Positions 1 to 14,130 of a stretch of 64,000 bases of DNA are shown one piece after another. This DNA comes from Chromobotia macracanthus (lineage: Eukaryota > Chordata > Actinopteri > Cypriniformes > Botiidae): contig JAZGTH010000002.1 in the NCBI GenBank assembly GCA_036877525.1, positions 3,332,001 to 3,396,000 of the forward strand, read 5' to 3'. How positions within the stretch are numbered: position 1 is the stretch's first letter; each line of letters starts with the position of its first letter. The notes below the pieces were generated by a model. It did not search any database. It saw only the letters and a program-made list of their open reading frames with translations, and was not told where the DNA came from. A program made the translations under genes and the position numbers.

Positions 1-3000
1 TTTAAAGTAGTAGAAAGCAGAATCCACACTTTTTATGGAATATTGAATTCCTCCATTGTTAGCACAACTCTTTATTATGTTAAATGGAGGCTTCAGCAAA
101 ACAGACTGTTAATAACACCCATTTCCTACGTTTGTAAGGACCCTCAAAGTACTGGAGCATTTAGGAACAAAATAAGGCATACATAAAAACCCCCAAAATG
201 ACCATTAAATTATGTGAACAATGGTGCATTTTTGTTAAATACTGTGAATATGTAAACATATTTGAATAGGTCATGACAAATGAACTTGAAATGGACTTCA
301 CTTGTTCTACTTGTGGAGTAAGAGGTAATTTATCATAATACATTTATTTTGTAAAAATAAATAATAATAATAAAAAACAGACCTGCTTCTATTCTACAGT
401 CAGGCAGCAAGTACCACAGTAATACTATTGTCATATACAATAGTCTTTTTAGAGAATCATGTAAATACCATGGTATATACATGTAGTAATAATTTCTTAC
501 TAAGATAAATATCAAAGATTTTACTATCATGCATTTTACTGATATCATGGTCACCATTTTTCACCAGAGTTATTTTTCCAAGCAATACATTATTCTGTAG
601 CAGATAAAAATAAAAACCAAGGCATAACAATAATGTCTAATGTAATCTTAAATCTCTTTATTTCTATTAATCAACGACAATTGGATACTGAGATATACAA
701 ACTTGAACCATTATTGCCATTAAGACTTAAACACTTCAGCAGCAGATAAATCAGAGTTGCCTTTTACAAGCTAAAAGCCCACAAATCTGTGAAAATATTG
801 ATTAAGGATATAAGTAGTCTACGAGGATATATGGACTTAAAGACTTATGTCTTGGACTTAAATTCATCCATACAACGTAAAGTAAGTCTAAAATTATTCA
901 CACCTCACAACCACTCTGGACATTAACACTGAGAGACCTAAAGTTGTAGATAAAGTGCCCCCTAAATCTCTAAATCTCACACCTTTCACCGGCATTGGCC
1001 ATGCAGTTTTCTCGTTTGATGCTCTAACTTGCCACTTTAAGTGCTCATGTAAAGGCCATCGGGGGGACATTGAGGCAGACTGCGTATAAACTACGCCAGT
1101 TAAGCTGGGTGATTCTTGTATATTAGTTGCACAGTCATTTGAACACTAGAAGTCTGTGTGGGCCTTAATAATAATTATAATAATGCATAGGTTCAGCTAG
1201 AGCTAGCCAGTTGAATGGAGGAACAGGTAAAGCTGGGGTAAATAATGCGAAAAAATCTAAATAAAAATGTAAACTGGCTTTGCAGATCAAGAATTGAATT
1301 ATGTTGTACAGGGTTCTTACACGTTATGATAAATAAATTTCCATGACCATTCTTCCAGTCTTTCTTTCTCAAAATGTATTTAATCTGAGTTGCAATTAAA
1401 AAAAGTAATTGTTTTTTCAGGGCTAGGAATAAATACTAAAAAAAGTTTCTATTTACAGGTTTGCCATGACAGACCTGACATTTTATTAATTTCATTAAGT
1501 TTTTTATAGCTGTCAGATTTTGATTACATTTGTAAAATCATAATTTATTAGTAAAATAAATTATAGCAACAGATACACACAAGAGGCAAACAATCACCTC
1601 CGGCTCCCCACATTCCTTAAAAAAGATCAGAAACTCTCAGCCTAGTGAGCCTGACAAAGAGAGTAAATTACATATTGGCAGCACTTCATAAGAAACCTCT
1701 GGGAGCTGCTAATGGGTTTTAATGGCTTTCCTCAAGGCTGAGGGCTTTACTTTGGCCTGGACCCTACCTTTAACATGACCTAGCTAAAAGAGATGGAGTG
1801 AGAGTGAGAGTGTGTGACAGGAGTTAATTTTAAGATTTTTTTCCAGAAGCGTAATCTACTGAAGAGCGTTTTATTACAGAACAACTGGAAGTAGGCAATT
1901 CGCAGAATGGACGCTACTGCAAACTACTGCTATTTCTAGCTAAATAAATTACAGAGGATTACAGAGCTTGTATAAAAACATTGACTTTAACTACCTGGAT
2001 ACTTCCATGACTGTTTTGGATTTTACTGATTTCCATGATTTTTCCAAGCCTTGAAATCACAAACATAAAATTTCCTGATATATCCAGGGTTGTTCAGTGT
2101 AAACACTATTATATATAATATAATTATATGTAAACATGTATTTATGTAAACATTTATATTAAGTCAAAATAATAAATCTCTCTCGCTTAAAAATCCCCAC
2201 ACAAGATCAGGTAAAAAAGTATATTTTTGGTTTAGCACAGAGCACAGTCATTATTTCAATTACCAAAGAGAACCTCAGGCCTCTGGAGACATGAGCATAT
2301 ATTCACTGCTGCCATGTTACATTCTTAACAAGCATTGATATGCATACAAAAAAAACAACAAAACACAAAGAGGAAAAACAGAAACATCTCTTTTTCTGTT
2401 TACAGGTAGTTTGGTCAGCCATGGTAATTGCATTAATCACTTAATCCTTTAAAAAAAATTATATTGAAAAGGTTTGCACTCAGAAAATACTGTTACATAT
2501 TTTTCCATCTGGTAGTAGAAAACAGTAAAAAATATTTCTCTGTCTTAATGTCCTTTAAAAATTAACCAATGTCTGATCAGATCTCTTTTAATGCTCTGAA
2601 GATAAAGCAGGGCTACTGCAATTTGAAACAAAAACCCATGTGCCAACTAAGAATTTAACTTCAGGGCACTTGTTATGGTTAACTATTTAAAGATAATATT
2701 AAAAAGCCAAACAATAGGACATATCAGAACCATTTTGGGTCTTTTCATCTTGTGAAAAACAAAAACATACTCTGAAAAACCAGACTGTAACTCAGAAAGA
2801 TGCAATTCAACTCTTTAGAACTTCGTTGGGTCACATTCATATTTTAAGTGTGATATGAAGAATAATCACATATTCTCAGTGCTGTTGGTAGGGCTAGCAT
2901 ACTTTACACCTTCCCCAAATGGAAATGTAATCAAATAAAAACACAAACTCAGGACAAATATGTAAGACATTAACAGTAATACAACACTACAACTTTCAAC

Positions 3001-3772
3001 AGTTGCAATGAAACTCTTGTTGGCTTAACACCAAACTCAGGTCTTCAATGGTTTTACAACCAACAGATTACAAAAACTTTAATAGTAATAATAATAATAA
3101 AATAAATTGAAATCTTCAGAAATAATAATAATAATAGTGATACATGTCATACACTTTTGCATGCTGACATCTCAAAGGGATTTTCCATGTTTTGTTGCAA
3201 ATGCCACAGAAACTTGTTAGAGATATGAATTGTGTTTATTTTATTCCACTGAGCCAAACAAAATGTCAAGCAAAACAGACATAACAGACTTCCTGTTAAA
3301 TTGGTAAACAACGTTGTGATGTTCTGTGAATTTAATGCCCCAAAAACTTAATGAAGTTTGATTCGAGTACTTCAACTGATCGAGTACATTGCATTACACA
3401 AACTGTCCATATAACATAATTTATGCTTCAGGAGAATATTTTAAACAGACTGTCATAGATGTGGTAAGAACCCACTGCTTTTGTAATGACTAGCTTTGTG
3501 CATCACTTGAGTAAAAATGGCACTCTGCAGGATTTTACACAATGAAAACAACATAACAGAAAGTCAGTCAATAAAACAAAAGCAAAAAACACAAAGGACA
3601 CAAGTGCCAGGGTAGAAAAATGCCCTTTTGCTGAAAAATGTGCATACAGCAGAGAAAATTCTCTAGAAAAACAGACAAATCCATCAATGTTTAGCTGTGA
3701 CAACACAAATAACAAAGGAGATTTTGCTTCAGAGCTCAGCTCGGATTGACTCTTGTAGCAGGCTTTTAGAGT
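1..3772. other. 3' flank or 3' UTR of the unidentified gene; no coding sequence seen
   Basis: AT-rich DNA downstream of a minus-strand stop codon at 3773. Several TTTATT motifs could be reverse AATAAA poly(A) signals, so part is likely 3' UTR. No exon or clear mobile element recognised. Confidence 0.5.
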
Positions 3773-6700
3773 TCATATGTCCATGTAATCATTGTCTTTA
3801 TCCAAGTCGCTTTCCAGAGAGGATTCCTGAGACGACATTTCTTGCACCTCTAAAGCTGGTTGAGTAAGAGTGTCTTTCTTCACATAAGCTGCAGACTGTG
3901 AGGACAAAATCACATTCTGAAGAGAGAATCAACATCAGGTGAAATGTGACTGAATGGAAATGTCTACTACATAACTGAGTGTTTAAATAACTAAGCCACA
4001 CCTTAAAAGCATTTGTATTGCATTATGTAACACAATATCAAAGAGACATTTATTTAAAGAAAAAAATGGCCATGTGGTGAGACACATTATAAGAGTGTGA
4101 AAAGTTTATAAAAATATAAGTGTGAAAAATATTTTAACCACTTGAACTCAACATTTTGGGCACAATGTTTGGTTGACAGATCCCAGCTTCTGCCTGAAAA
4201 TGTGGATATATTTAAAAAAAAGGTTTACTTAAACATAACACTAATTAATTATATGTTTTTTTGTAATTTTGTGCTTTTAGTGCTTTAACAAGTTCATTTT
4301 TAAGGTCAGCTTAATTTAATTCTTAATTTTATGTTAAAATTCAGTTTGCAAAGGGAAAGTTTGCTTCCTGTGAATTATGAAGAGAATGGATATTAGAACA
4401 GGTTATAAATACCAACCTTGAGTTTCTGTTTGGTCTCTTCAGAGATGCTAACTTTCGGGGAGGCCAGGGTGGGTGTGGGGGGCGTGACCATTATCTTAGG
4501 GGGTAATTTACTGACCACTGAGGGGATGACCAGTTTGGGCATGTTGGGTGGAATTCTGGACCGGATACGACTAACATCACCCTGCTTGGACTGGTCTACA
4601 CTGTCTAAAGAAATTGGAAAAAACTGAATTATTTCACACTTGCACATTCTCTGATTTTTTGAGTACTGTTCTCAGTAGTGTCCTACGAAGTCCTAGTGCA
4701 ACATTCTGCATCTTTTTTATTGAAATAAAGTATATATAACACTCGTCAAGAGTTTGGACATGCTTTACTGATTTTTTTCTCATGATGATATTTTGATCTA
4801 AAACCTTATTCTTAAACGCTTGTTTTATGTAGTTTTATGAACCATATAAATATGATTTGTGCCAACAAGTATTGCAACATATATAGGAACTCTTCAAAAA
4901 TGCGATGATTTAAAGAATGGGCAGAACATTGAGAGCTGAGTTGAGAACGCTGTAATTTAAGAAAAGTGCGGCTACTTTTTAGAAGCAAATTTAAAAGACT
5001 CTGGTCAGACAAAACCCCCATATGAACCCAGCCACATGTAAAGTGACATTACCTGTGCTGGTCTGGGCTGAGCAGGACGGGGACTTGGGACTGCCCCAAT
5101 ACAGTGTGCTGTGGATTTGAGAGACAGTGGCCATCTTCATCTGCTGACACAGGTGAGACTCCTGTTGATGGTAAAGCAGCCCCTCAGTAACTGGCTCTTC
5201 TTTGTCCTCTACAGACCAGACACACCACAGATAATTAATAAACTGAAATCTGATTGGATATTCAAAGCTGTACTGTAGTTGATATATACAGGTCAGATTA
5301 ATTTGTGCTACAGTCATGGATGACTGCATCTTTAAGTAGTTATGTTATAACTTTATGGAGTGATCTGCTGCTTTTATGTTCATGACTGAGAATTAAACAG
5401 GTTAAAAAATGCCAGTAACTAACACCCTTGCAACCATGCAACCAAGGTTTGGCTGATAACAACATTCTGCAGAACCACAATACATGCTATTACATTAAAT
5501 TATCAAATTAATAAAATTAAATATTGTAAATAATCTTTTTTATCTTGTTGTTGCAGCCATTTTACCACAGAATTTAGCCAGGAGTTACAGTCATTTTATA
5601 ACAGTTCTGTGTTTTACCTTATAACAGCTTAACTGTGGCAAAATCACTCTAGAAAATGGACTAGAGGTGCCTGCCTTTCAGCGTTTCCTTTCATATGATT
5701 TCAACACAGAGATTTTGATAAAGAACATTTAGTTCTCTGCATTTATTTTTCTAATATTCATTAAAATAATAAGCCTTCTAAGTAACCACAGGGTGATTTG
5801 CCGAAATGGTGGCAAATCTTTGTACTTTGTATCTGCTTTGTATCTGAGACACTGTTGTCAAGAAAAAGGTTGCTAAGGTTGTGAAAATAAAAGCATTATT
5901 TACTGGGCCTAATTAACATGGACTGTAACCATCACAGGAGAAATCAATAAAAAGTGGCCACTACGGCATGAATGTGAAAGTGTCTTAAGTATGTTTATGA
6001 TCAGCATTGCATGTACCATTTATGTCGTTTAACATAACCGCCCATGTGGACAAACCCGCCCTCTGCTGGTGTTATTTGGAAATTCTCAACTGTGAGCAAA
6101 ATTCTAAATTGTCAACAAAACAGCATTTACTTATTTACTTTGCAGCATGCATTACACGTGCTGTGCATAATGCAAATGTTCTGTATGTATGGGACACAGA
6201 AGCCCTACTCCATTTGCCAAAATGTGCAGTATACAACAGCATACTGCATGAAGTAGTGTTTCCCAAAATGCAATGCGCTTGGCTTTTCATTTTCAAAGTA
6301 ACGAATTACTATCATGCAGTCTTTTTGTTCCTTTGTATCTACTTATTATTTTAAGGACTTTTAAAAGAGAACTTTAGATAGTTTTACACAAAATTGAATT
6401 AAAATGACAAAACAAACCATTTTAAAACCTATTTAAACATGCAATGTAGTGAGGTCATACAACAATATAGCAGAGTGCTGTTTAAAAGATTAATTGTTCC
6501 ATATTCTATATGCAGAAGTACATTTAATCCTGCATCACTGCTAATTTACTTAATATAAAATGACAATAAAGTAATGGAGGCTTAACATCAAGATGTGTGG
6601 GTACAATACCTGCGTGGGGCAAGAAGGCCATGTTTGCTATTGGCTGGCTAGGTGTCTTCTGCTGCTTCAATTGGTCAGATTGGTGGTGGCTGGCAGTTTA

Positions 6701-7364
6701 TTTGTGTCGGAATGCTGTTTGTCTGTGGCTGTGTGAGAAGTGCTCGAGGTGTCTTACTTAGCTTGGCCTCCCCGTCCTGGGTTGATATGGAGTATGTGTG
6801 CATGTAGAGGCACGGTGTGGAGAATGACACTGGCAAGATGTCTCGCTGGTCTTTACTAAACTTGGGAGTAATGGGCACATCACTGGAATTCTGAAAAAAG
6901 AAAAAAGTGCCATGAGTGAATGTCATCTTCTTAAAGATGATCAACTTAAAAGAGACTGGAAGACTCAACATGAAAGGCAGTGAAGGAAAAGGCATGGTAT
7001 GACCGAAACCGCAAGAAAATTAAAGATTGTAACAGATGATCATCACTTGGGCTAACTGCATTATTCCTTTAGCCATAAAAGTGTAGTACTCTCTGTTTAA
7101 TACATTTTTAATTATATAAATCCATTCCACAGAATTCCATACATTTTCCCCCCAAACCAGGACAGAAAGTCTGTCTGTTAATAACTCACAACACATAAAT
7201 AACTCACAATTATAAATTTCCCTTTATGCAATGAGTTAATCACAGCCAGTAGAAAAATGATAACTTAAATCATATCACTAAAACAACCTATGGTTTAGCA
7301 GGAAATCAGCTGCATCTTTGAGGCCTACCTGTGAACCTGTGCTACGTCTTGCTCTGTCAAAACC
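3773..7364 (-). CDS. 3' part of an unidentified multi-exon gene (one exon frameshifted)
   Basis: Five minus-strand exons join in phase: 7364-7329, 6890-6610, 5208-5053, 4604-4417 and 3916-3773, the last ending in a stop. All have AG acceptors and GT donors. The product is a low-complexity C-terminal region rich in Ser, Pro, Thr and Gln. It includes a basic, proline-rich patch (PNMPKLVIPSVVSKLPPKI) followed by TPPTPTLASPK, and an acidic end (LESDLDKDNDYMDI). No catalytic domain or membrane segment is visible; the composition suggests a nuclear or scaffold protein, but that is inference. Exon 6890-6610 is 281 nt where flanking phases need 280 (or a multiple-of-three variant): the first frame stops after INCQPPPI and the frame that joins the next exon starts at about DQLKQQKTP. 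The gene is therefore either a pseudogene or carries a sequencing indel. I do not recognise the family. Upstream exons should lie beyond 7.4 kb. Confidence 0.6.
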
Positions 7365-9140
7365 CTTGAATCAAGATGAGCATCTCAGTACATGCACAAG
7401 AAAAAGCGAGTGGACAAATACACTAAACAGCACTAGGTCCTGTGTGTGTGAGCGCAAATCTTGAGAGAAGCACTCTGGGACACTCTCAACACTCCACAAA
7501 CAAACTAGATGACAACAGAACCAGGTGTTGCCATAGCAACAAAGCCAAACACAGCCAATAGCTCTATCAAACAACCACACATTCACTCTTTCTGGAAAGC
7601 ATCACTGTCTCTCAGAAGTGCAGACCTGGTGTGGGGGGGATTAGTTAAAGGTTTTAATAAGACAGAATAAACTACTTTATGGTTTTCTTGGTGATTGCTA
7701 GGTGGCTGCTTAGTGACCCAGAAGCTCACCCCCACATCCCTATAATATTCTTGTGGGTTTTTTTGAAATCCTGAATCTTAATATTAATACACAAGTTCAT
7801 GTTTATCCATCATGCAAGTTTACAATAGAGCATATAGACCATGGATAAATACAAGTGATATAATAATCCTTAAAATAAAAATCACTGACATTTTAGTGAT
7901 TAAATGCATAATCATGTTCTAACGAACTTTAAATATTCTCTATGCTACTTTCTCTTTTGTCAAGTTGAAAACTTTACATTTAATGTAAGACCTTTTCCAA
8001 CATCATATGAATGTTGGCTCATTTCAGATTATATAGAGGTTAGCTGATCATAAAAGAGAACATTTATGAAGACATATATATTTTAAAGGTACAGCAGCAA
8101 TGATTTAAGCTTAATACTATGAGTTGGTCAAACAAAATAGCTTGACTAATATTATTCCTCAACTTCAGGGAAAAGTTACAAAAACTTAAAAAATGTGATT
8201 TCTTAAGTACAAGATTCTTTACCCTACTAACATAACATAAACATAATGTTGCTATGCTATCACTAAGGTTTTCTGAGTGGTTTCTCACTGGTTTATTGAA
8301 TCAAGCTAGCACATCTAAAAGTTTCTGTAATATTCAGTGCAGATATGATTTGGGTTCCTTTTAATGTAGGTGTATTTTATTTTATCGAATTGTATCATTT
8401 GCCAGACAAAAACAAAATTCTGATAAATTAGTTAAAAACAAATGGAATAACACACCTCTCCTCAGCAATTCACATGGTTTTTATCGTGTCTGTTGCAAGT
8501 TGTTACATGCTAAAGCTTATACTTGGGTAAGAGATTAAGAGAATTTGTAGTAGTGATGCTTGCCTTATTAAACACCATTAAACGATGATCGCTTTGCCAA
8601 AACTTGTCGATCCACATCTCGCAAGTACTTCCTATAATACACAATACATAAACTAGTGTTTTACCCTATTTCACAAGAAATGTTTTATAGAAAAGACAGG
8701 AAAAATAATATCTAACATACTGTAAAATTCACCAAACTTAGTTAATCTTATTCACACCCATTTCTTCTTTTCGTTTTTATTCACCCTTTCTCTCAACAGA
8801 CCTTAACAAATTTTATGATTTCTATGATAGTGAAGAGAGTAGTGACAGATTAATGACGCTAAGGGCACAAACATACTATGGAAGTGTCACCACAGACTCT
8901 TCTAGCTACACAAGCTTGCATGCAATTGTGTTCCGAAATGTGTTGTAACGAAATACATAAATGTACTCTTGACAATGACAAGAGAGCCACCTGAGAAATT
9001 AGGTTTATTATGCCACAATAATGCAAGAGCATTAACAACATAAAATTTTAACATAAAGCATACATCAAGAATGCTTGCAATGCATTGGCCGAATTCATTT
9101 ATCTGTTGGGAGTTCTTGCATAAAGCATGTTTCTGGACAG

Positions 9141-9240
9141 TTTTGTACTAACACACAAAACAATTTTGTGCTAACACACAAAACAATTTTGTGCTAACAC
9201 ACAAAACAATTTTGTGCTAACACACAAAACAATTTTGTGC
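9141..9240. repeat. 23-bp minisatellite
   Basis: About 4.3 near-identical copies of a 23-bp unit (CTAACACACAAAACAATTTTGTG). Each unit contains an imperfect palindrome, CACAAAACAATTTTGTG. Confidence 0.95.
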
Positions 9241-10900
9241 TATTTTAATGACATTCTTATCCTTTAATGGAGCAGGTCTTGTAACTGTACTTCCAACAAG
9301 CATAGAACTTCTCAGAGTAAACATTAGTTTGATCTAATTTCAAACAGAATTTATAACATGTGAAATGGAGACAGATGCAAATATCATTTGATCAATGATC
9401 AAAACAATGTAATTGCCCTAGAAGGAGGACTGCGGTGGGGGAAAGAGACTATTTGGGTTTAAATTGGCAGATGACCATGTTTGGACATTTGACATTCCAG
9501 AAAATGTAGGTAATGGTACTGAGAACCCTGTGAAAATGGAGTAAGTGGGTGCAGATGAGAACAAACATGCCTAATGTTTGAGTGTAGGAGGAGAAAGAGA
9601 AACTGTGAAAAAGATGTAAAGATCTGGATTTTTTTTGTATTCAACTTGATCTGCAACTGCTAATTATTCAATTAAGACAGAGGGAACAATCTAAACCAAA
9701 TATTAAACATCAGGAAAATAATAAGAGGAGACATAATAGTGGAAAGTTTGCTTTAGCTAGCAGGTTGATTAGAAATGAAAGTGCACGAAAGTGGCAGGTT
9801 TTCCACTGAACAATAAACGCTACACACTCGGAGGCCAACATTAGTGGCTAATGCCGTAACACACAGTTTTGGATTTGAAACACCAGAGTGTGTGTGTGTG
9901 TGTGGGGGGTTTTATCAAAAAGCTATCAAAAGACATGAGAAGAGGTGTAATATACTACTTTCATGGTGGTTATTTACCTTTGTGGAGCTTGATATTTTCT
10001 GAGGCCTTAACATTTTTCAAGTCATACAGCTTTACAACAACATAAAAGTAAGTAAATGTCTGAATTTGTGGTGAACTGTTTATGTTAACATAATACCTTT
10101 GTCATCCTCAACATATCATGAAGTTTCAGAGTATGGCAAATTGAGTTTTGCTTTAAAGCAAACTTCTCAGTTGGCATGATGATTTTGGTTTGGGGTAAAA
10201 AACAATCATTTCAGTATAAATCTCAGGAGAACTGGCCCTATAGGCAGACAAGGCTAACAAGTTTAAAGAAAGGAGACATCTCCTTCACATTGTAAGTCCA
10301 GGTCAAAGACCTTGGAATACAATACAGGTGGAGATTCCCTCTCCATATTTCTGGGATTCCATACATCTCCCAAGGCAACAAGACAACAAGAACATAACAA
10401 AAAAAATAAATAAAAAAGCACTGTAAATCAGATTTGTATATCAGATTAATTAAAAACAATTTAATTTCTTCTAATTACCAAAACATTAGTTTAAGGAGGA
10501 AAGGTCTGACTTAAAAATAATCACAAGGTACAGCAACACACAAAACATGATTACTGACAAAAAAACAAAAAGACAAAACACACGAACAAGAAAGGGAAGA
10601 TGTCACATTTGCCTCAGGCCTACAGCTGCTCCTAACAGTGTTGTCACAATACCAAAAGTTTGACATTTTAGTATACTACCTGAGTGAAATATTGATACCA
10701 ATACTGAATCATTACTATGGCAAAAGATAATTTTAATTTTATAATTATAATATTTATAATTATCAATAGGTGACTGATCGCATGGGACCTAAATATTTGC
10801 TCTCACTGAAACCCCTGACTTTATCAGCATGTTCCTGCCTCATAATGTGTTTTGAATATTATATGTAAAGCACTAAATCCTAAATCACTTAAAAACCTAA

Positions 10901-11190
10901 CACTTCACAATACGGTTCAATTCATAAATGCATTAGCTAATATGAACTAACAATGAGCAATACTTTTTACAGCATTTATTAATGTTAGGTTATACCAATA
11001 CAGTTGTTTAATGTCTGTCCATTTTTAAAAAAATAAATAAAACATTAATTAATAAATGTTAACAGATACAACTTTGGAATTTAAAATTGTATTAGTAAAT
11101 ATCGAAGTTACCATGATCTAAGATTATTAAATGCTGCAGAAATATTGTTCATTAACTAATGTTAACAAATAGAGCCTTATTGTAAAGCGT
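10901..11190. mobile_element. MITE-like repeat abundant in fish
   Basis: The ends CACTTCACAATACGGTTC and GAGCCTTATTGTAAAGCG are inverted repeats. The body has the 'GTTAATGCATTAG', 'AACTAACAATGA' and 'TACAGCATTTATTAAT' phrases I know from a very common cyprinid repeat. Non-coding. Confidence 0.7.
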
Positions 11191-11228
11191 AACAACATAT
11201 TTGTACAATTGGCAAGCTTCACATTTAT

Positions 11229-11260
11229 TTATGCTTTCAGACTTATTTCTGAAAGCATAA
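11229..11260. other. 12-bp perfect hairpin
   Basis: TTATGCTTTCAG and CTGAAAGCATAA pair around an 8-nt loop, 40 bp downstream of a MITE-like repeat. Confidence 0.6.
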
Positions 11261-13769
11261 GCACTGTGTCGGTTAATGTTATCAGTCACATTCACTACCT
11301 GTTGTTTTTCACATTTTTTGAAGGGTCAGGATGTCTGTTGGTGAGATGCTTTATCAAGCTGGCCGTGATGGCTCTCTTGGTCTGCGCAAGTTTTAAACAC
11401 CTTTTACAGACAGGCTTTGTCTGTGTCTTATGTAAGCGAAATAATGCAGCTTTGCAGACTGATAATTATTAAATGATTATTTACTGATTAATTAGGTTTA
11501 AATTTAGTTAGTAGGCTTTTAAAGCAACTGAATCACAAATTAAACCGCAAAACTTTCTGGTCACATTTGAAAATGAACTGAGAACAGATACTGATGTGTA
11601 GGTGATACATTCACAACAGAGCTTTGCTGTATAAATAATAATAAAAATAGGCTATTATAATTTTTCAAAAAATAGAAAATCCACTGCAATAGATCCTCAA
11701 ATCTGACTTTCAGCATGGACAACAGTGCTCCTGAACATCCATTTATATTAGACAATTCAGTAATTTGGCAACTACAAAAAGAAGCATCTGGCTGGTAAAT
11801 GTTTTATTTTAGGAGCCAGTAATCAAGAGACCTTAAATGGTACATTTTACCTTCAAGGGATTCCCCCAGACTCCCAACATCAGCCTCACCTAGTGCTGCT
11901 GGTGTTGATGAAACGCAGGGCACCGGCGAGAGCACTAGCTAACTATTATCTGCGTCACGCATGACAGAGCTAATGCTACCTATATTCGCAACACACACTT
12001 TCTCTCTCCTGCTCTACTCAAAGTCTAACACACTCCTCTCTCCCACCTTCAACCAGCTCTTTCCACCAAATCATGTTTCTTAAGACTTATGTCAAGTATC
12101 AACAAGCAGACACTTCCTTGTAACCTTTTATTTCATAACAAATAAGCCAAAAAGAAGAAAAAAGAGAACCAAACAGGAAAAACCTAAGGAAGAAACTCAC
12201 CATCACAGAGGAGAGCTACTGTACACTCTGCCTGTAAGACGTAAGGTGAATGTTTTGCTTTTTTTAAGTGTTCCAGCGAGAGAAGGCAAGCTGTGGTCCA
12301 GGCTTAAGGTAGTGGGCTACACGCATGAGAAGGGAGGAGAAAAAGAGAGATTGCTGAACGAGTGTTTCTCAAACAGACATGAGATTGCTGTCCTCTCTTT
12401 CCACCCCTGCCATTGCAAAACACAACACCCACGCTTCTCTTTCTCTGCTCTGACCCCAGTGTGCTCGCTTGTGCTTTCACTCCCTCCTCCCGGTGCTCTC
12501 CTTATCTATACACAGGCGGAGACGGCACCTTCAGAACAATTCAGCCAATCAGCAACTGGTTCTGTTTCTCAGGCCAGCAGTGCACACCCACAGAAAACAT
12601 ACATACAAGCCCTGATGTGATAATTAACCTGGAACTAGATCAGTGAACTGGATGGACAGAGGTTGTCAAATGTCACAGAATATATTTACTTACATGTTCC
12701 ATACATTTTTATATAAAAGGTAAATCTGAAAGAAAGTGAAATTGTAAAAAGAGATCTTTTCTGTTAACCTTGATTAAACTACGTTTATTTTGTATAACAA
12801 CATTATAGTGCATATACATAGTGTATATCTTTACATTACTGACCAAGCAACCGGAGTGCAGTCATCATCTTTCAATCCACTGAAAGTCAACATCAAAATA
12901 GATCTTATATACTCTAATTGGTTTAATTTATCAGTGCACAAAATTATCTTCTCATTTTCTCAGTACTTTTACATTATGTAGTACTTTCCTTTGCTTCTAA
13001 AACACATTTCTGCTCACATTAAGGTTGCATAGGTGAAAAAAACCTAGATTTTTACATTTTATGAAGAAAATTCATACAGTGGTTGCTAGGTGTTGCTAGG
13101 TAGTTGCTACAGCTCGGATCCTGTTTTACCATCTGTTAGGTGAAAAGCTGGTCAGATTGCTTATAAAAATAATAGCACTCCTCAACAAGCTGCACAATTT
13201 ACAGTATCATTCATGTCAGTAGCACAAAGAGCACACAGCAAGTTATGTGCCAAAGTTTAATACTAATGACTGGGGTTTTTCTTTAGACCCCTGACCTTAA
13301 GTACTACAATAATAATAGTGTTGTTACTAACCCTAACCAGAAATATTCATTTATTTAGTATTATATCACATTACAGAAGATAAATGCATTTCAAATGCCA
13401 TTTCAAGTAAGCTTTGCAGGAAGATAATGAAAATATTTACAGTACCAGCAATTTTTTACAGACTAACACTGATAAATGATCTGAAGAGAACAAAGTGACA
13501 TATCAAAGTGGCATATCTGCCTGATTTATGTCACATGTGTAGAGACTATGCAGTGAGGGCCAGTGGTCCAGAGAGCAGAGTGGGGGGCTGCATATGCAAG
13601 CAGATATGCCTGTGTGTGTGTAGGGGAGAGGAATTATGTTTGTTTGAGGAACTATGTTTGTATGTCAGGCCAGTGAATACTTCCAGGGCCTGGGGCAAAC
13701 TAGAACAGCCTGGCCCATATCACACTCACTCCTCACTCGCATACATTGGCATATGTGGTTTACAGGGAC

Positions 13770-13935
13770 TCTCATAGGTGTAATGTTTTTTTATACTGTA
13801 CAAACTGTATATTCTATCCTTTAACCCTAACCCTACCACTAATCCTAACCAACACAGAAAACTTAAACCAAAACATAACCATGTTGTTTTTTGGCGATTT
13901 ACTTTATGAGGACACCGGAAGTGTCCCCATTAACC
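13770..13935 (+). repeat. Fish dispersed repeat ('TAACCCTAACCCTACC' type)
   Basis: Contains GGTGTAATGTTTTTTTATACTG, TTTAACCCTAACCCTACC and a 'GGACACCGGAAGTGTCCCC' end. A related copy lies at 54145-54300. I recall this family as very common in teleosts; its class is unsure. Confidence 0.6.
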
Positions 13936-14071
13936 AAGTTTACATTGTTATACACATCATTGTACACATTTGTGTCCTTGTAAACCACATATTCCAACCC
14001 ACACATGCACAACAAAAAATGCAGTATGTAAATAGTTCTGTTTTATCAACAAATTAGACAAATTAATTACC

Positions 14072-14130
14072 TAGGGCTGCAACAATTACCAAAATTGTCA
14101 GAAGTTATCCAAAACAGGAGCACTTCATAA
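14072..14130 (+). repeat. Possible end of a hAT-type element
   Basis: TAGGGCTGCAACAATTACC resembles the terminal repeat of common fish hAT elements. No second end was found. Confidence 0.3.

Noticed and set aside
6007..6354. 115-codon plus-strand ORF
   Set aside because: Sequence lies in an intron of the minus-strand gene, has no domain, and includes the common intergenic phrase CGCCCTCTGCTGGTG seen in fish repeats.
11893..11945. Possible short exon (SALAGALRFINTSS) with GTGAGG donor
   Set aside because: Splicing it to the exon at 7364 shifts the frame of the exons that follow, so it is not supported as part of that gene.
12246..12646. Plus-strand ORFs of 124 and 77 codons
   Set aside because: No splice partners, no recognisable domain and overlapping frames of similar quality. 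Possibly a less AT-rich regulatory patch, but nothing firm.
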